The notes below the pieces were generated by a model, which worked only from the letters and a program-made list of their open reading frames with translations, did no database searches and had not been told where the DNA came from. Position numbers and translations under genes: made by a program. 41,331 nucleotides of DNA from Thermoanaerobaculia bacterium (GTDB lineage Bacteria; Acidobacteriota; Thermoanaerobaculia; Thermoanaerobaculales; Sulfomarinibacteraceae). The stretch covers positions 1 through 41,331 of the forward strand of contig JAMOVQ010000094.1 of assembly GCA_027067575.1 (NCBI GenBank). Reading direction: 5' to 3'. Below are positions 32,776 to 41,331 of this stretch, piece after piece; position 1 is the first letter of the stretch; the number at the start of each line of letters is the position of its first letter.

Positions 32776-33272
32776 CACGAACCTCCGGATCGATTGTACC
32801 CGGCCAGGGCCCGTTCGAGGACCCGGACCACGAGCCGGTACCCGTCGCGGTCCTCCGGCCCGAACCGGTCCGGATCGCGGGAGTCCACGTCCAGCACGCC
32901 GGCGACGCTGCCGTCGGGGGCGTGAAGCGGGACCACCAGCTCCGAGCGTGTCCTCGGGTCGCAGGCGATGTGGCCGGGGAACGCGTTGACGTCCGGCACG
33001 ACCACCGGCTCGTCCCGGTCCACGGCGGCCCAGCAGACACCCGTGTGGGGCGCCAGCACGAGGCACGCCACCGGCCCCTGGTAGGCGTCGACGGTCAGCG
33101 CCCCGCCGCGGAGCATGTAGAACCCCGTCCACGAGACACGCGGGACCTTGTGGTGGAGGAGGGCGGCGGCGGTGGCGCGGTGCGCCACCGGATCCGGCGT
33201 CTTCGAGATCAGCGCCTCGAGCTGGTCCGCGATCCGGGTGAACCGGTCCGCCACGGCGTCGGGACGGCTCAC
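32775..33272 (-). CDS. msrC: Free methionine-(R)-sulfoxide reductase (GAF-fold fRMsr)
   Basis: It reduces free Met-R-sulfoxide in the cytoplasm. GTG 33272 overlaps the argS stop by 4 nt (GTGA) and has GGAGG upstream. The GAF fold contains the three redox Cys at positions 70, 80 and 104 (GPVAC, TGVC, HIACD). Their spacing of 10 and 24 residues is the same as Cys84, Cys94 and Cys118 of E. coli fRMsr. VVVPDVNAFPGHIACD and GVLDVDSRDPDRF are family signatures. 165 residues, normal length. Cotranslated between argS and a lipoprotein gene. Confidence 0.93.
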   Translation of the reverse strand: MSRPDAVADRFTRIADQLEALISKTPDPVAHRATAAALLHHKVPRVSWTGFYMLRGGALTVDAYQGPVACLVLAPHTGVCWAAVDRDEPVVVPDVNAFPGHIACDPRTRSELVVPLHAPDGSVAGVLDVDSRDPDRFGPEDRDGYRLVVRVLERALAGYNRSGGS

Positions 33273-35434
33273 ATCTCCTCCGGGACGGGGATCCCGAGGA
33301 GCGTCTCCAGGATGTCCCGGATCTCGGTGACGAACAGGGAGAAGACGGCCCGCCGGAGCAGCCTGAGGTCCGGGTCCTCCTCGCGGAGCACCGGGTGGCC
33401 GTGGTACAGCTTGTGGAAGAGCTGGGCCAGCTCGTGGGCGTGCTGGGCAAGCAGCGAGAACTCCAGGTTCGCCACGGCCTGCCGGACGATCTCGCCGGTG
33501 CGGGCGCACTGGAGGACGAGCTCCCACAGGTCGTCGGGGATCGCCGTGCCGGCAAGGCGTTCGAGCTCGTCGGGAGCGGGCTCGCCCTCTCCGCGGCGCT
33601 CGCGGAGCTTGTCGAAGATCTTCGCCGCCCGGACGGCGGAGTACTGGAGGTACGGGCCCGTGTCCCCCTCGAACGCCAGCGCCTCGTCGAAGTCGAACGC
33701 CAGGACGCGGTTGCGGGACTGGCGGGCCATCAGGTAGCGCAGGGCGCCCACGGCGATGCCGCGGGCGCGGCTCTCGAGGTCCGGCACGGTCCCGGAGTCC
33801 GACCGTTCGCGGATCGCCCCGGCCGCGCGGGCCTCGAGGGTGTCGAGGAACTCGTCGGCCTTCACGCCGATCCCCCGGCGGCCGGACATCTCCACGTACG
33901 CCTTCGCCATCGCGGCCTCGTCGAGGCCGAAGCTGGCGCCCGTCGCCTCCTCGATCGCCCGGACGGCGGCGGGGGTCAGGGCGACCATCTCGTAGGCGAA
34001 GTGGATCGAGCGGTCCGCCGCCTCGGGGTGGCCGAGCACGCGGACCGCCTCCCGGACGACCTTCTGCGGGTACGACTGGCGGACGTCGATGACGTTGTAG
34101 ACCGTGCTGCCGCCGCCGAACTGGAGCCCCTCGACCCGGTCCGATGGGTCCGAGGTCGTGCGGACCAGCGTCCGGTCCCCGCCGCCATACCGGACCTCGG
34201 CGGCCGGCGCGTCCTGGGTCCAGCGCGCGTAGGGACGGTACCCGAAGTCGTGGCGGCCGCCGTCCGGATCGGTCAGCAGGCCGAACTTCCAGAGCTGGTA
34301 GGCGATATCCTTGCCCGTGTAGGTGACGGTCCCGTTGGAGCGGACGAGGATCTTGTCCGGATCCTCCATATCGGCGAACTCGGGACTTCCCGCCAGCGAC
34401 ATGACCCAGCAGCCCGCGTTCTTTCCCTCGCTCTCGAGGCGGATCGCGCCGGAGTCGCGAAGCAGCTCGAACGCGCGCTGCCAGAAGCCGAGGTGGAGGA
34501 TGTCCGACTCGTGGGGCAGCACGTCGTACGCGACCCCGAGGCGCGCCATGGTGGCCAGGTGGCAGCGGACGTTCCCGTCGGCCACGGACGCCGCGAGCCG
34601 GGCCACGGCCTCCGGCGGGTACGGCTCGCCCGCTGCGGCGGCCCGCCCGAGACGCTCCAGCGCCTCGTCGAGTCCGAGGCCGCCGGTGCCGCCCTCCACG
34701 GCGTGAAGGACCTCGGCGCGGCGGGCCGCGAACGGCTCGTCGGTCTCGTACCGGGCCGTCACGCGGGGGTAGATCTCCCAGCAGAGGTCGTCGAAGTCGC
34801 CGGTGGAGGCGGCCGGGACGCCCACCGCGGGGATCCGGCCGGCCACCGCATCGAGCAGCGCCCGCCGGGAGCCGCCGTCCATCCCGAGTGCCGCGGCGAT
34901 CTCATCCTCCGGAAGGAAGAGGAGACCGACCACCACGTCCGCCACCTGGACGCCCGTGTCGTCGATGTAGTTCTGGACCTCCACGGCGTGGCCGAGCCGC
35001 CGAAGACAGCGAACCAGGATGTCGCCCAGCACGGCGTTCCGGAGGTGCCCGATGTGCGCCGCCTTGTTCGGGTTGATGTTGGTGTGCTCCACGATGACCT
35101 TCTCGCCGGTCCCGGACGAGTCCCTCCGTCCCGCGTACACGCGGCGGAGGATCGTGGGCCGCTCGAGGAACAGGTTGAGGAACCCGGGGCCGGCGATCTC
35201 CACCCGGAGCACCTCGGCCGGCCAGGACGCCCCCCCGGCGACCGCCTCGGCAATCTTCCGGGGGCTCTGGCGGAGCACCCGTGCCAGCGGCAGGGCGCCG
35301 GGCCACGCGAGGTCCCCCAGCTCCCGGCGTGGGGGCACCTCCAGGACGACCTCCTCCGGGCGGTGCCCGAAGGCGTTCTCGAGCGCGTCGGCGATGGCCG
35401 TGGCGGCCGCATTCCGGATTCCATCGAGCGGCAT
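33269..35434 (-). CDS. argS: Arginyl-tRNA synthetase
   Basis: Class I aminoacyl-tRNA synthetase that charges tRNA-Arg. ATG 35434 follows GGGAGGAG. The N-terminal Arg-tRNA domain carries RRELGDLAWPGALPLAR and AGPGFLNLFLE; the HIGH motif is NPNKAAHIGHLRNAVLGD (near 126); the KMSK-equivalent loop is SGRRGIGVKADEFL; the C-terminal DALR domain is Leu/Ala-rich and ends IPVPEEM. At 721 residues it is clearly longer than common ArgRS (about 550-580). Extra sequence lies between the nucleotide-binding halves (about residues 180-270). First gene of argS-msrC-DUF4136. Confidence 0.95.
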   Translation of the reverse strand: MPLDGIRNAAATAIADALENAFGHRPEEVVLEVPPRRELGDLAWPGALPLARVLRQSPRKIAEAVAGGASWPAEVLRVEIAGPGFLNLFLERPTILRRVYAGRRDSSGTGEKVIVEHTNINPNKAAHIGHLRNAVLGDILVRCLRRLGHAVEVQNYIDDTGVQVADVVVGLLFLPEDEIAAALGMDGGSRRALLDAVAGRIPAVGVPAASTGDFDDLCWEIYPRVTARYETDEPFAARRAEVLHAVEGGTGGLGLDEALERLGRAAAAGEPYPPEAVARLAASVADGNVRCHLATMARLGVAYDVLPHESDILHLGFWQRAFELLRDSGAIRLESEGKNAGCWVMSLAGSPEFADMEDPDKILVRSNGTVTYTGKDIAYQLWKFGLLTDPDGGRHDFGYRPYARWTQDAPAAEVRYGGGDRTLVRTTSDPSDRVEGLQFGGGSTVYNVIDVRQSYPQKVVREAVRVLGHPEAADRSIHFAYEMVALTPAAVRAIEEATGASFGLDEAAMAKAYVEMSGRRGIGVKADEFLDTLEARAAGAIRERSDSGTVPDLESRARGIAVGALRYLMARQSRNRVLAFDFDEALAFEGDTGPYLQYSAVRAAKIFDKLRERRGEGEPAPDELERLAGTAIPDDLWELVLQCARTGEIVRQAVANLEFSLLAQHAHELAQLFHKLYHGHPVLREEDPDLRLLRRAVFSLFVTEIRDILETLLGIPVPEEM

Positions 35435-35455
35435 GACTCCTCCCTTGCGGGACGG

Positions 35456-35508
35456 ATTGTAGCGGTCCCTCCCGGGAACGGCACGCCGGTCCCGGAAGGA
35501 TTTACACT
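35456..35508. promoter_or_regulatory. Divergent -10 boxes of argS and the diguanylate cyclase gene
   Basis: Minus strand: TACAAT (complement of 35456-35461), 21 nt before the argS ATG. Plus strand: TACACT (35503-35508), then six bases (GGAGGT), then GTG 35515, so the cyclase message would be essentially leaderless. No good -35 is visible for either. Confidence 0.45.
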
Positions 35509-35514
35509 GGAGGT

Positions 35515-36852
35515 GTGACGGAAAGCCGTGGAAGATCGAACGGGCCAGAAGGAGGCTCCCGGGTTGGCGTGGCGGATGGGGCCCGGCTCACCCTGCGTGC
35601 GGCGGGCCTGTGGGCAGTGCCGCCCGGATGGTTGGACGGTGCGGGTGGGGGGGCGGGAGGAGGAAGCCCCTGGGCGGTCGTGGTCCTTGGCCTGCTCATC
35701 GCCGGGATTGCCGGTTCGATCGTCCTGTCAAGGCTGCGGCGGGCTGCCGTGATTCGAGCACAGATGGAGGCGGCCCTCGAGCGGGACCGCGAGGAACGCG
35801 ATCGGATCGCCGCCCTGTTGACTCACATCAACGAGGGACGATCGCTCGAGGACGTTCTGGAGTACCTGTTCGAGGCGATTCAGGACGTCTTTCCTGCGGA
35901 TCGTGTCGCCTATGCGGCCATCGAGGACGACATCGTGAGGTCGGTGTGGGCCCGTTCGCGATCGGATCGGATGCGCCTCGGGATCGGAATGGAGGCGCCG
36001 CTGGCGGATCACAGCCTGGAGAAACTCGCCCGCGAGGGTGGGATACGGATCATTGCAGACCTCGAGGCCCACCTCGTGGAGATGCCGGATTCTGCGCCGA
36101 CCCGCCTTCTCGTGGAAGAGGGAATGCGATCGAGTCTCTCGGTTCCGCTTCGAGCCTTTGGAAAGCCGGTTGGTTTTCTGTTCCTCGATTCATTCGAGAA
36201 GGGCGCCTACACGGCGGACCATGCCCGCCTGATGGAGCTGATCGGCGGCCAGCTCTCGCTCATCCTCGAGAAGTCCCGCCTGATGATGGAGCTCGAGCAG
36301 GCCAACAGGATCCTCGCCAGGGAGGCGGTCACCGACCCGCTGACGGGCCTGGCCAACCGGAGAGCGTTTCAGCGGCTTCTGGACGTGGAGCTCCGGCGCT
36401 CCCAGCGTTCGGGTGAGCCGGTTGCTCTACTGCTCCTCGACGTGGACCACTTCAAGGCGTTCAACGACCGGCACGGTCACGTGGAGGGCGACGCCTGCCT
36501 CGTGCGGATCGCCCGGATCCTGCATGAGGCGGCTGGCCGGGCCGGCGATTTCGCTGCCCGCTGGGGTGGGGAGGAGTTCGTCGTTGTTCTCGTCGGCACA
36601 CCGGCCGGAGAGGCGGTCGAGATGGCCCAGAGGATCCTCACCCGGATCGAGTCCGAGGCCATTCCCCACGGTGCCTCGCCCGTGGCGCCCCACGTGACGG
36701 CGAGCATCGGGGTTGCCGTTGCAGAAGGGGGCGTCGCGACGGAGCTTGCGGTGCTTCTCCGGGCGGCCGACGAGGCGGTATACCGTGCGAAGCGTGGCGG
36801 GAGAAACCGGATCGAGCTGGCGCGGGGGGCGGGGGGCAGTTCCGGCCGGTAG
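35515..36852 (+). CDS. GAF-GGDEF diguanylate cyclase, membrane anchored
   Basis: It makes the second messenger c-di-GMP. GTG 35515 directly follows the -10 box by 6 nt; GGAGGT abuts the start and is too close to act as a normal Shine-Dalgarno. One membrane helix (WAVVVLGLLIAGIAGSIVL, about 57-75), a short coiled coil, a GAF domain (about 100-255) and a GGDEF domain. The domain begins REAVTDPLTGLANRRAF, and its active site is RWGGEEF near residue 352. The inhibitory I-site RAGD lies five residues before GGEEF, so product feedback is expected. 445 residues. The GAF ligand is unknown. Confidence 0.93.
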   Translation: MTESRGRSNGPEGGSRVGVADGARLTLRAAGLWAVPPGWLDGAGGGAGGGSPWAVVVLGLLIAGIAGSIVLSRLRRAAVIRAQMEAALERDREERDRIAALLTHINEGRSLEDVLEYLFEAIQDVFPADRVAYAAIEDDIVRSVWARSRSDRMRLGIGMEAPLADHSLEKLAREGGIRIIADLEAHLVEMPDSAPTRLLVEEGMRSSLSVPLRAFGKPVGFLFLDSFEKGAYTADHARLMELIGGQLSLILEKSRLMMELEQANRILAREAVTDPLTGLANRRAFQRLLDVELRRSQRSGEPVALLLLDVDHFKAFNDRHGHVEGDACLVRIARILHEAAGRAGDFAARWGGEEFVVVLVGTPAGEAVEMAQRILTRIESEAIPHGASPVAPHVTASIGVAVAEGGVATELAVLLRAADEAVYRAKRGGRNRIELARGAGGSSGR

Positions 36853-36946
36853 TGTCGTGCCGCGGGTTGGAGGCCCGGAGAAGTCGGGGATGCCGGCCGG
36901 CTCCGCGGCTGACCAGGAGTCCGCTGACCTCCACGCCGGAATCGGC

Positions 36947-36952
36947 TACACT
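36947..36952 (+). promoter_or_regulatory. TACACT -10 box of pepT
   Basis: TACACT (36947-36952) lies 36 nt before ATG 36989, leaving a short leader that carries AAGGAGG. No convincing -35. Confidence 0.4.
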
Positions 36953-36988
36953 CTCGCCGGCTGGACGCCAATGTCGAAGGAGGTTCCC

Positions 36989-38278
36989 ATGGCGACGGAG
37001 ATCAGGCTCGGAGCGGACGACCGGAAGGAGCTGCTGGAGCGGTTCCTCAGGTACGTGGCGATCGACACGGCATCGGACGAGGAGTCGGAGAGCTGCCCCT
37101 CGACGGAGAAGCAGAAAGACCTCGCCCGCCTGCTGGTCCGGGAGCTCGAGGAGGTCGGGTGCGAGCGGGTCCGCATGGACGACTGCGCCTACGTCTACGG
37201 CTTCCTTCCCGAGCGGCTGCCCGCCGGCCACCCGGCGGCGGGGAAGGTTCCGGCGGTCGGCCTGATCGCGCACATGGACACCTACCCGAACACGCCCGGC
37301 GGCGGCGTGAAGCCCCAGATCATCGAGGGGTACGACGGCGGTCCGATCACGCTTCCCGGCGCACCCGACGTGGTCCTCGATCCGGCGGCGAACCCCAACC
37401 TGGAGCGGTGCCGGGGCAAGACGGTGATCACCACCGACGGCACGACGCTGCTCGGCGCCGACGACAAGGCGGGGATCGCGGAGATCATGACGGCCCTCTC
37501 GTGGCTCCGGCGGCACCCGGAGGTCCCCCACGGGCCCGTCTCCATCGCGTTCACGCCGGACGAGGAGATCGGGCGGGGCGCCGACCACTTCGACGTGGAG
37601 GGGTTCGGCGCGCGGTACGCCTACACGCTGGACGGCTCGGACCTCGGGGAGATCGAGGACGAGACGTTCTGCGCCGACACCGTCACCGTGACGATCGAGG
37701 GGTACGACGTCCACCCGGGCTACGCGAAGGACAAGCTGGTCAACGCGATCCGCGTGGCGTCGGCCATCGTGGACAACCTGCCGGAGCGGTACCTGCCGGA
37801 GACCACCGAGGGGCGTGAGCCGTACCTCCACCCGTACACGATCTCCGGGGACGTGTCGAAGGTCGAGATGAAGGTGCTGGCCCGGGCGTTCACCGTGGAG
37901 GAGCTCCACCGGCGCGAGGACGCCCTCCGCACCGTGGTGGCCGCGGTGAACGAGCGGTTCCCGAAGGCGAAGATCACCGTGGACGTCCAGGAATCGTACC
38001 GGAACATGGCGTACAAGATCGCCGAGGACCCGCGTGTCCTGGAGTACGCCCTGGAGGCCGTGCGGCGCGCGGGGCTCGAGCCGCAGCGCCACGCGATCCG
38101 CGGGGGCACGGACGGCTCCCGCCTCTCGTTCATGGGGATCCTGACGCCCAACATCTTCGCAGGCGGCCAGAACTTCCATTCGATCCGCGAGTGGGTCTGC
38201 CTGGAGTGGATGGAGAAGGCCGTGGAGGTCACGCTCCAGCTGCTCCAGGTGTGGGTGGAACGGTCCGCAGGGGAGTAG
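36989..38278 (+). CDS. pepT: Peptidase T (tripeptidase, M20 family)
   Basis: A cytoplasmic zinc aminopeptidase that removes the N-terminal residue from tripeptides. ATG 36989 has AAGGAGG 5 nt upstream; ATG 36971 is in frame but precedes the Shine-Dalgarno. Zinc and catalytic blocks: GLIAHMDTYPN (His, Asp), LLGADDKAGIAEIMTAL (bridging Asp), AFTPDEEIGRGADHFD (catalytic Glu and metal Glu), YTLDGSDLGEIEDETF, and NIFAGGQNFHSIREW (final His). VHPGYAKDKLVNAIR is the dimerisation-domain His loop. 429 residues, close to the usual 410. Converges with the TetR gene. Confidence 0.94.
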   Translation: MATEIRLGADDRKELLERFLRYVAIDTASDEESESCPSTEKQKDLARLLVRELEEVGCERVRMDDCAYVYGFLPERLPAGHPAAGKVPAVGLIAHMDTYPNTPGGGVKPQIIEGYDGGPITLPGAPDVVLDPAANPNLERCRGKTVITTDGTTLLGADDKAGIAEIMTALSWLRRHPEVPHGPVSIAFTPDEEIGRGADHFDVEGFGARYAYTLDGSDLGEIEDETFCADTVTVTIEGYDVHPGYAKDKLVNAIRVASAIVDNLPERYLPETTEGREPYLHPYTISGDVSKVEMKVLARAFTVEELHRREDALRTVVAAVNERFPKAKITVDVQESYRNMAYKIAEDPRVLEYALEAVRRAGLEPQRHAIRGGTDGSRLSFMGILTPNIFAGGQNFHSIREWVCLEWMEKAVEVTLQLLQVWVERSAGE

Positions 38279-38302
38279 GGGAGGCCGAACCCCGGCGAGC
38301 GC

Positions 38303-38836
38303 TCAGGGGCGCTCCTCCCGGAAGGGGAGGAGGGCGTCCAGGAGGCGTCTGCGCTCCACGTCGCCCAGACCGAACCCGGGCCGCAGGACGGGCCAGAGCA
38401 GCGCGGCGCCCACGAGGGGCGCGAGGGTCCGGGCCAGGGCGGCTCGCACCGCCGCGGGCGTGCCTTCGCCCTCCGCCGGCTCGAGGCGCTCCAGCGTGCG
38501 CCGGAGGTGGGGCGCGGCGGCCTCCAGGGCGATCTCCCCTCCGTCGGCCAGGTCGTGGAGCAGGAGGCGGACATCCGGGGAGCCGGCCTCGAGGAGCGCG
38601 GCGAGATGGTCCGCGGCCGGACCGGAGCCGCCGGGGCGGAGGATCGTCTCCACGGCGCTCCGCAACGCGGCGCGGTACAGCTGACGCTTGCCGCCGAAAT
38701 GGTAGGAGACGGCCCCCAGGTTGACGCCGGCGTGGGCGCAGATGGTCCGCACCGGCGTCGCGTGGTAGCCGCGCTCGCCGAACAGGCGGATCGCGGCCTG
38801 GACGAGGCGTTCACGTGTCCCGGCGTCCGGTTCCAT
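38303..38836 (-). CDS. TetR/AcrR-family transcriptional regulator (CecR-like)
   Basis: A DNA-binding repressor of 177 residues. ATG 38836 is chosen because the protein then starts at the N-terminal helix RERLVQAAIRLFGERGYHAT. The helix-turn-helix reads TICAHAGVNLGAVSYHFGGK, with recognition-helix words close to those of CecR/YbiH (where NYYFGGK is typical). The C-terminal ligand domain is short and Leu/Ala-rich. It is divergent from kdsB, and an inverted repeat in the gap could be its operator, so it may control itself and the kdsB-pyrG unit. Ligand unknown. Confidence 0.88.
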   Translation of the reverse strand: MEPDAGTRERLVQAAIRLFGERGYHATPVRTICAHAGVNLGAVSYHFGGKRQLYRAALRSAVETILRPGGSGPAADHLAALLEAGSPDVRLLLHDLADGGEIALEAAAPHLRRTLERLEPAEGEGTPAAVRAALARTLAPLVGAALLWPVLRPGFGLGDVERRRLLDALLPFREERP

Positions 38837-38876
38837 GGATCCGTTCTACCACGGGAGGGGCGGGGGCGAAAGAGGC

Positions 38877-38893
38877 AAACGAACGTTTGTTCG
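38877..38893. promoter_or_regulatory. Inverted-repeat operator candidate for the TetR regulator
   Basis: CGAAC-GTTT-GTTCG (38880-38893) is an inverted repeat and overlaps a second one, AAACG-AA-CGTTT (38877-38888). It ends 5 nt before the kdsB -35 box, in the 102-nt gap between the divergent genes, as expected for a TetR-family operator. Confidence 0.55.
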
Positions 38894-38898
38894 AACCC

Positions 38899-38927
38899 TT
38901 GACGGTCCGCGGGTGAGCCGGTAGCAT
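38899..38927 (+). promoter_or_regulatory. Sigma-70-like promoter of kdsB-pyrG
   Basis: TTGACG (38899-38904), a 17-nt spacer, then TAGCAT (38922-38927). The start would fall near 38934, only about 5 nt before ATG 38939, giving an almost leaderless message. Confidence 0.6.
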
Positions 38928-38938
38928 CCGGGGACAGG

Positions 38939-41331
<2,393 letters not shown>

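Noticed and set aside
32793-32798. TACAAT on the minus strand 17 nt before the DUF4136 gene
   Set aside because: It lies inside the msrC coding region and simply encodes Gly-Tyr-Asn; the genes are coupled by TGATG, so a separate promoter is not needed.

Overview
The window is GC-rich bacterial DNA with tightly packed genes on both strands. kdsB next to pyrG, a porin-type barrel with its periplasmic decaheme cytochrome, a DUF481 outer-membrane protein and a lipoprotein all indicate a Gram-negative cell envelope. Several very large secreted proteins carry PKD, LVIVD, Asp-box, dockerin-like and IPTL-CTERM-like modules. One ends in a duplicated domain with the words RTFN and VDNRSGDP, a style I associate with Acidobacteriota (Thermoanaerobaculia-like). 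That placement is inference only. I saw no rRNA, tRNA, CRISPR array, transposase or phage gene.

Layout. 1-4.5 kb: two secreted surface proteins, each followed by a strong intrinsic terminator. 5.0-10.1 kb: a phosphonate/phosphate-type ABC importer (phnD-phnC-phnE, 4-nt overlaps) running straight into recQ. 10.1-12.3 kb, minus strand: a DHH phosphoesterase and a DUF481 beta-barrel. 12.3-12.7 kb: a gene-free stretch with a short three-copy repeat. 12.7-14.8 kb, minus: an M29-like aminopeptidase and a threonine aldolase that has no normal start codon. 15.0-16.3 kb: a secreted TolB-like propeller. 16.4-18.7 kb, minus: a PLP decarboxylase coupled to a PlsC-type acyltransferase. 18.8-23.1 kb: a membrane sensor-like stub and a 1,176-residue LVIVD/PKD protein, closed by a bidirectional terminator. 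23.1-26.2 kb, minus: an extracellular-electron-transfer conduit of decaheme cytochrome plus MtrB/PioB-type barrel, with an in-frame UGA in the barrel gene and a palindrome-rich promoter region. 26.5-29.0 kb, minus: a DUF3516 helicase. 29.1-32.2 kb: a UbiA-family prenyltransferase and a ThDP enzyme. 32.3-35.4 kb, minus: argS-msrC-DUF4136 lipoprotein operon. 35.5-38.3 kb: a GAF-GGDEF diguanylate cyclase and pepT. 38.3-41.3 kb: a TetR regulator divergent from kdsB-pyrG (pyrG runs off the window).

How parts work together. The cytochrome/barrel pair should carry electrons across the outer membrane. No outer-surface decaheme partner is adjacent, so it looks like a two-component PioAB/MtrAB-type conduit. 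phnDCE should import a phosphorus oxyanion or related ligand; no phosphonate-degrading genes are nearby. kdsB-pyrG supplies CTP and CMP-Kdo for lipopolysaccharide. argS-msrC-lipoprotein and decarboxylase-acyltransferase are translationally coupled pairs.

Most worth a second look: the UGA codon inside the electron-conduit barrel with a possible SECIS-like hairpin behind it, the heme-binding motif inside that same barrel, the operator-like dyads upstream of its operon, the apparent AUA start of the threonine aldolase, the duplicated lobe in PhnD, and promoters whose -10 box lies directly before the start codon.
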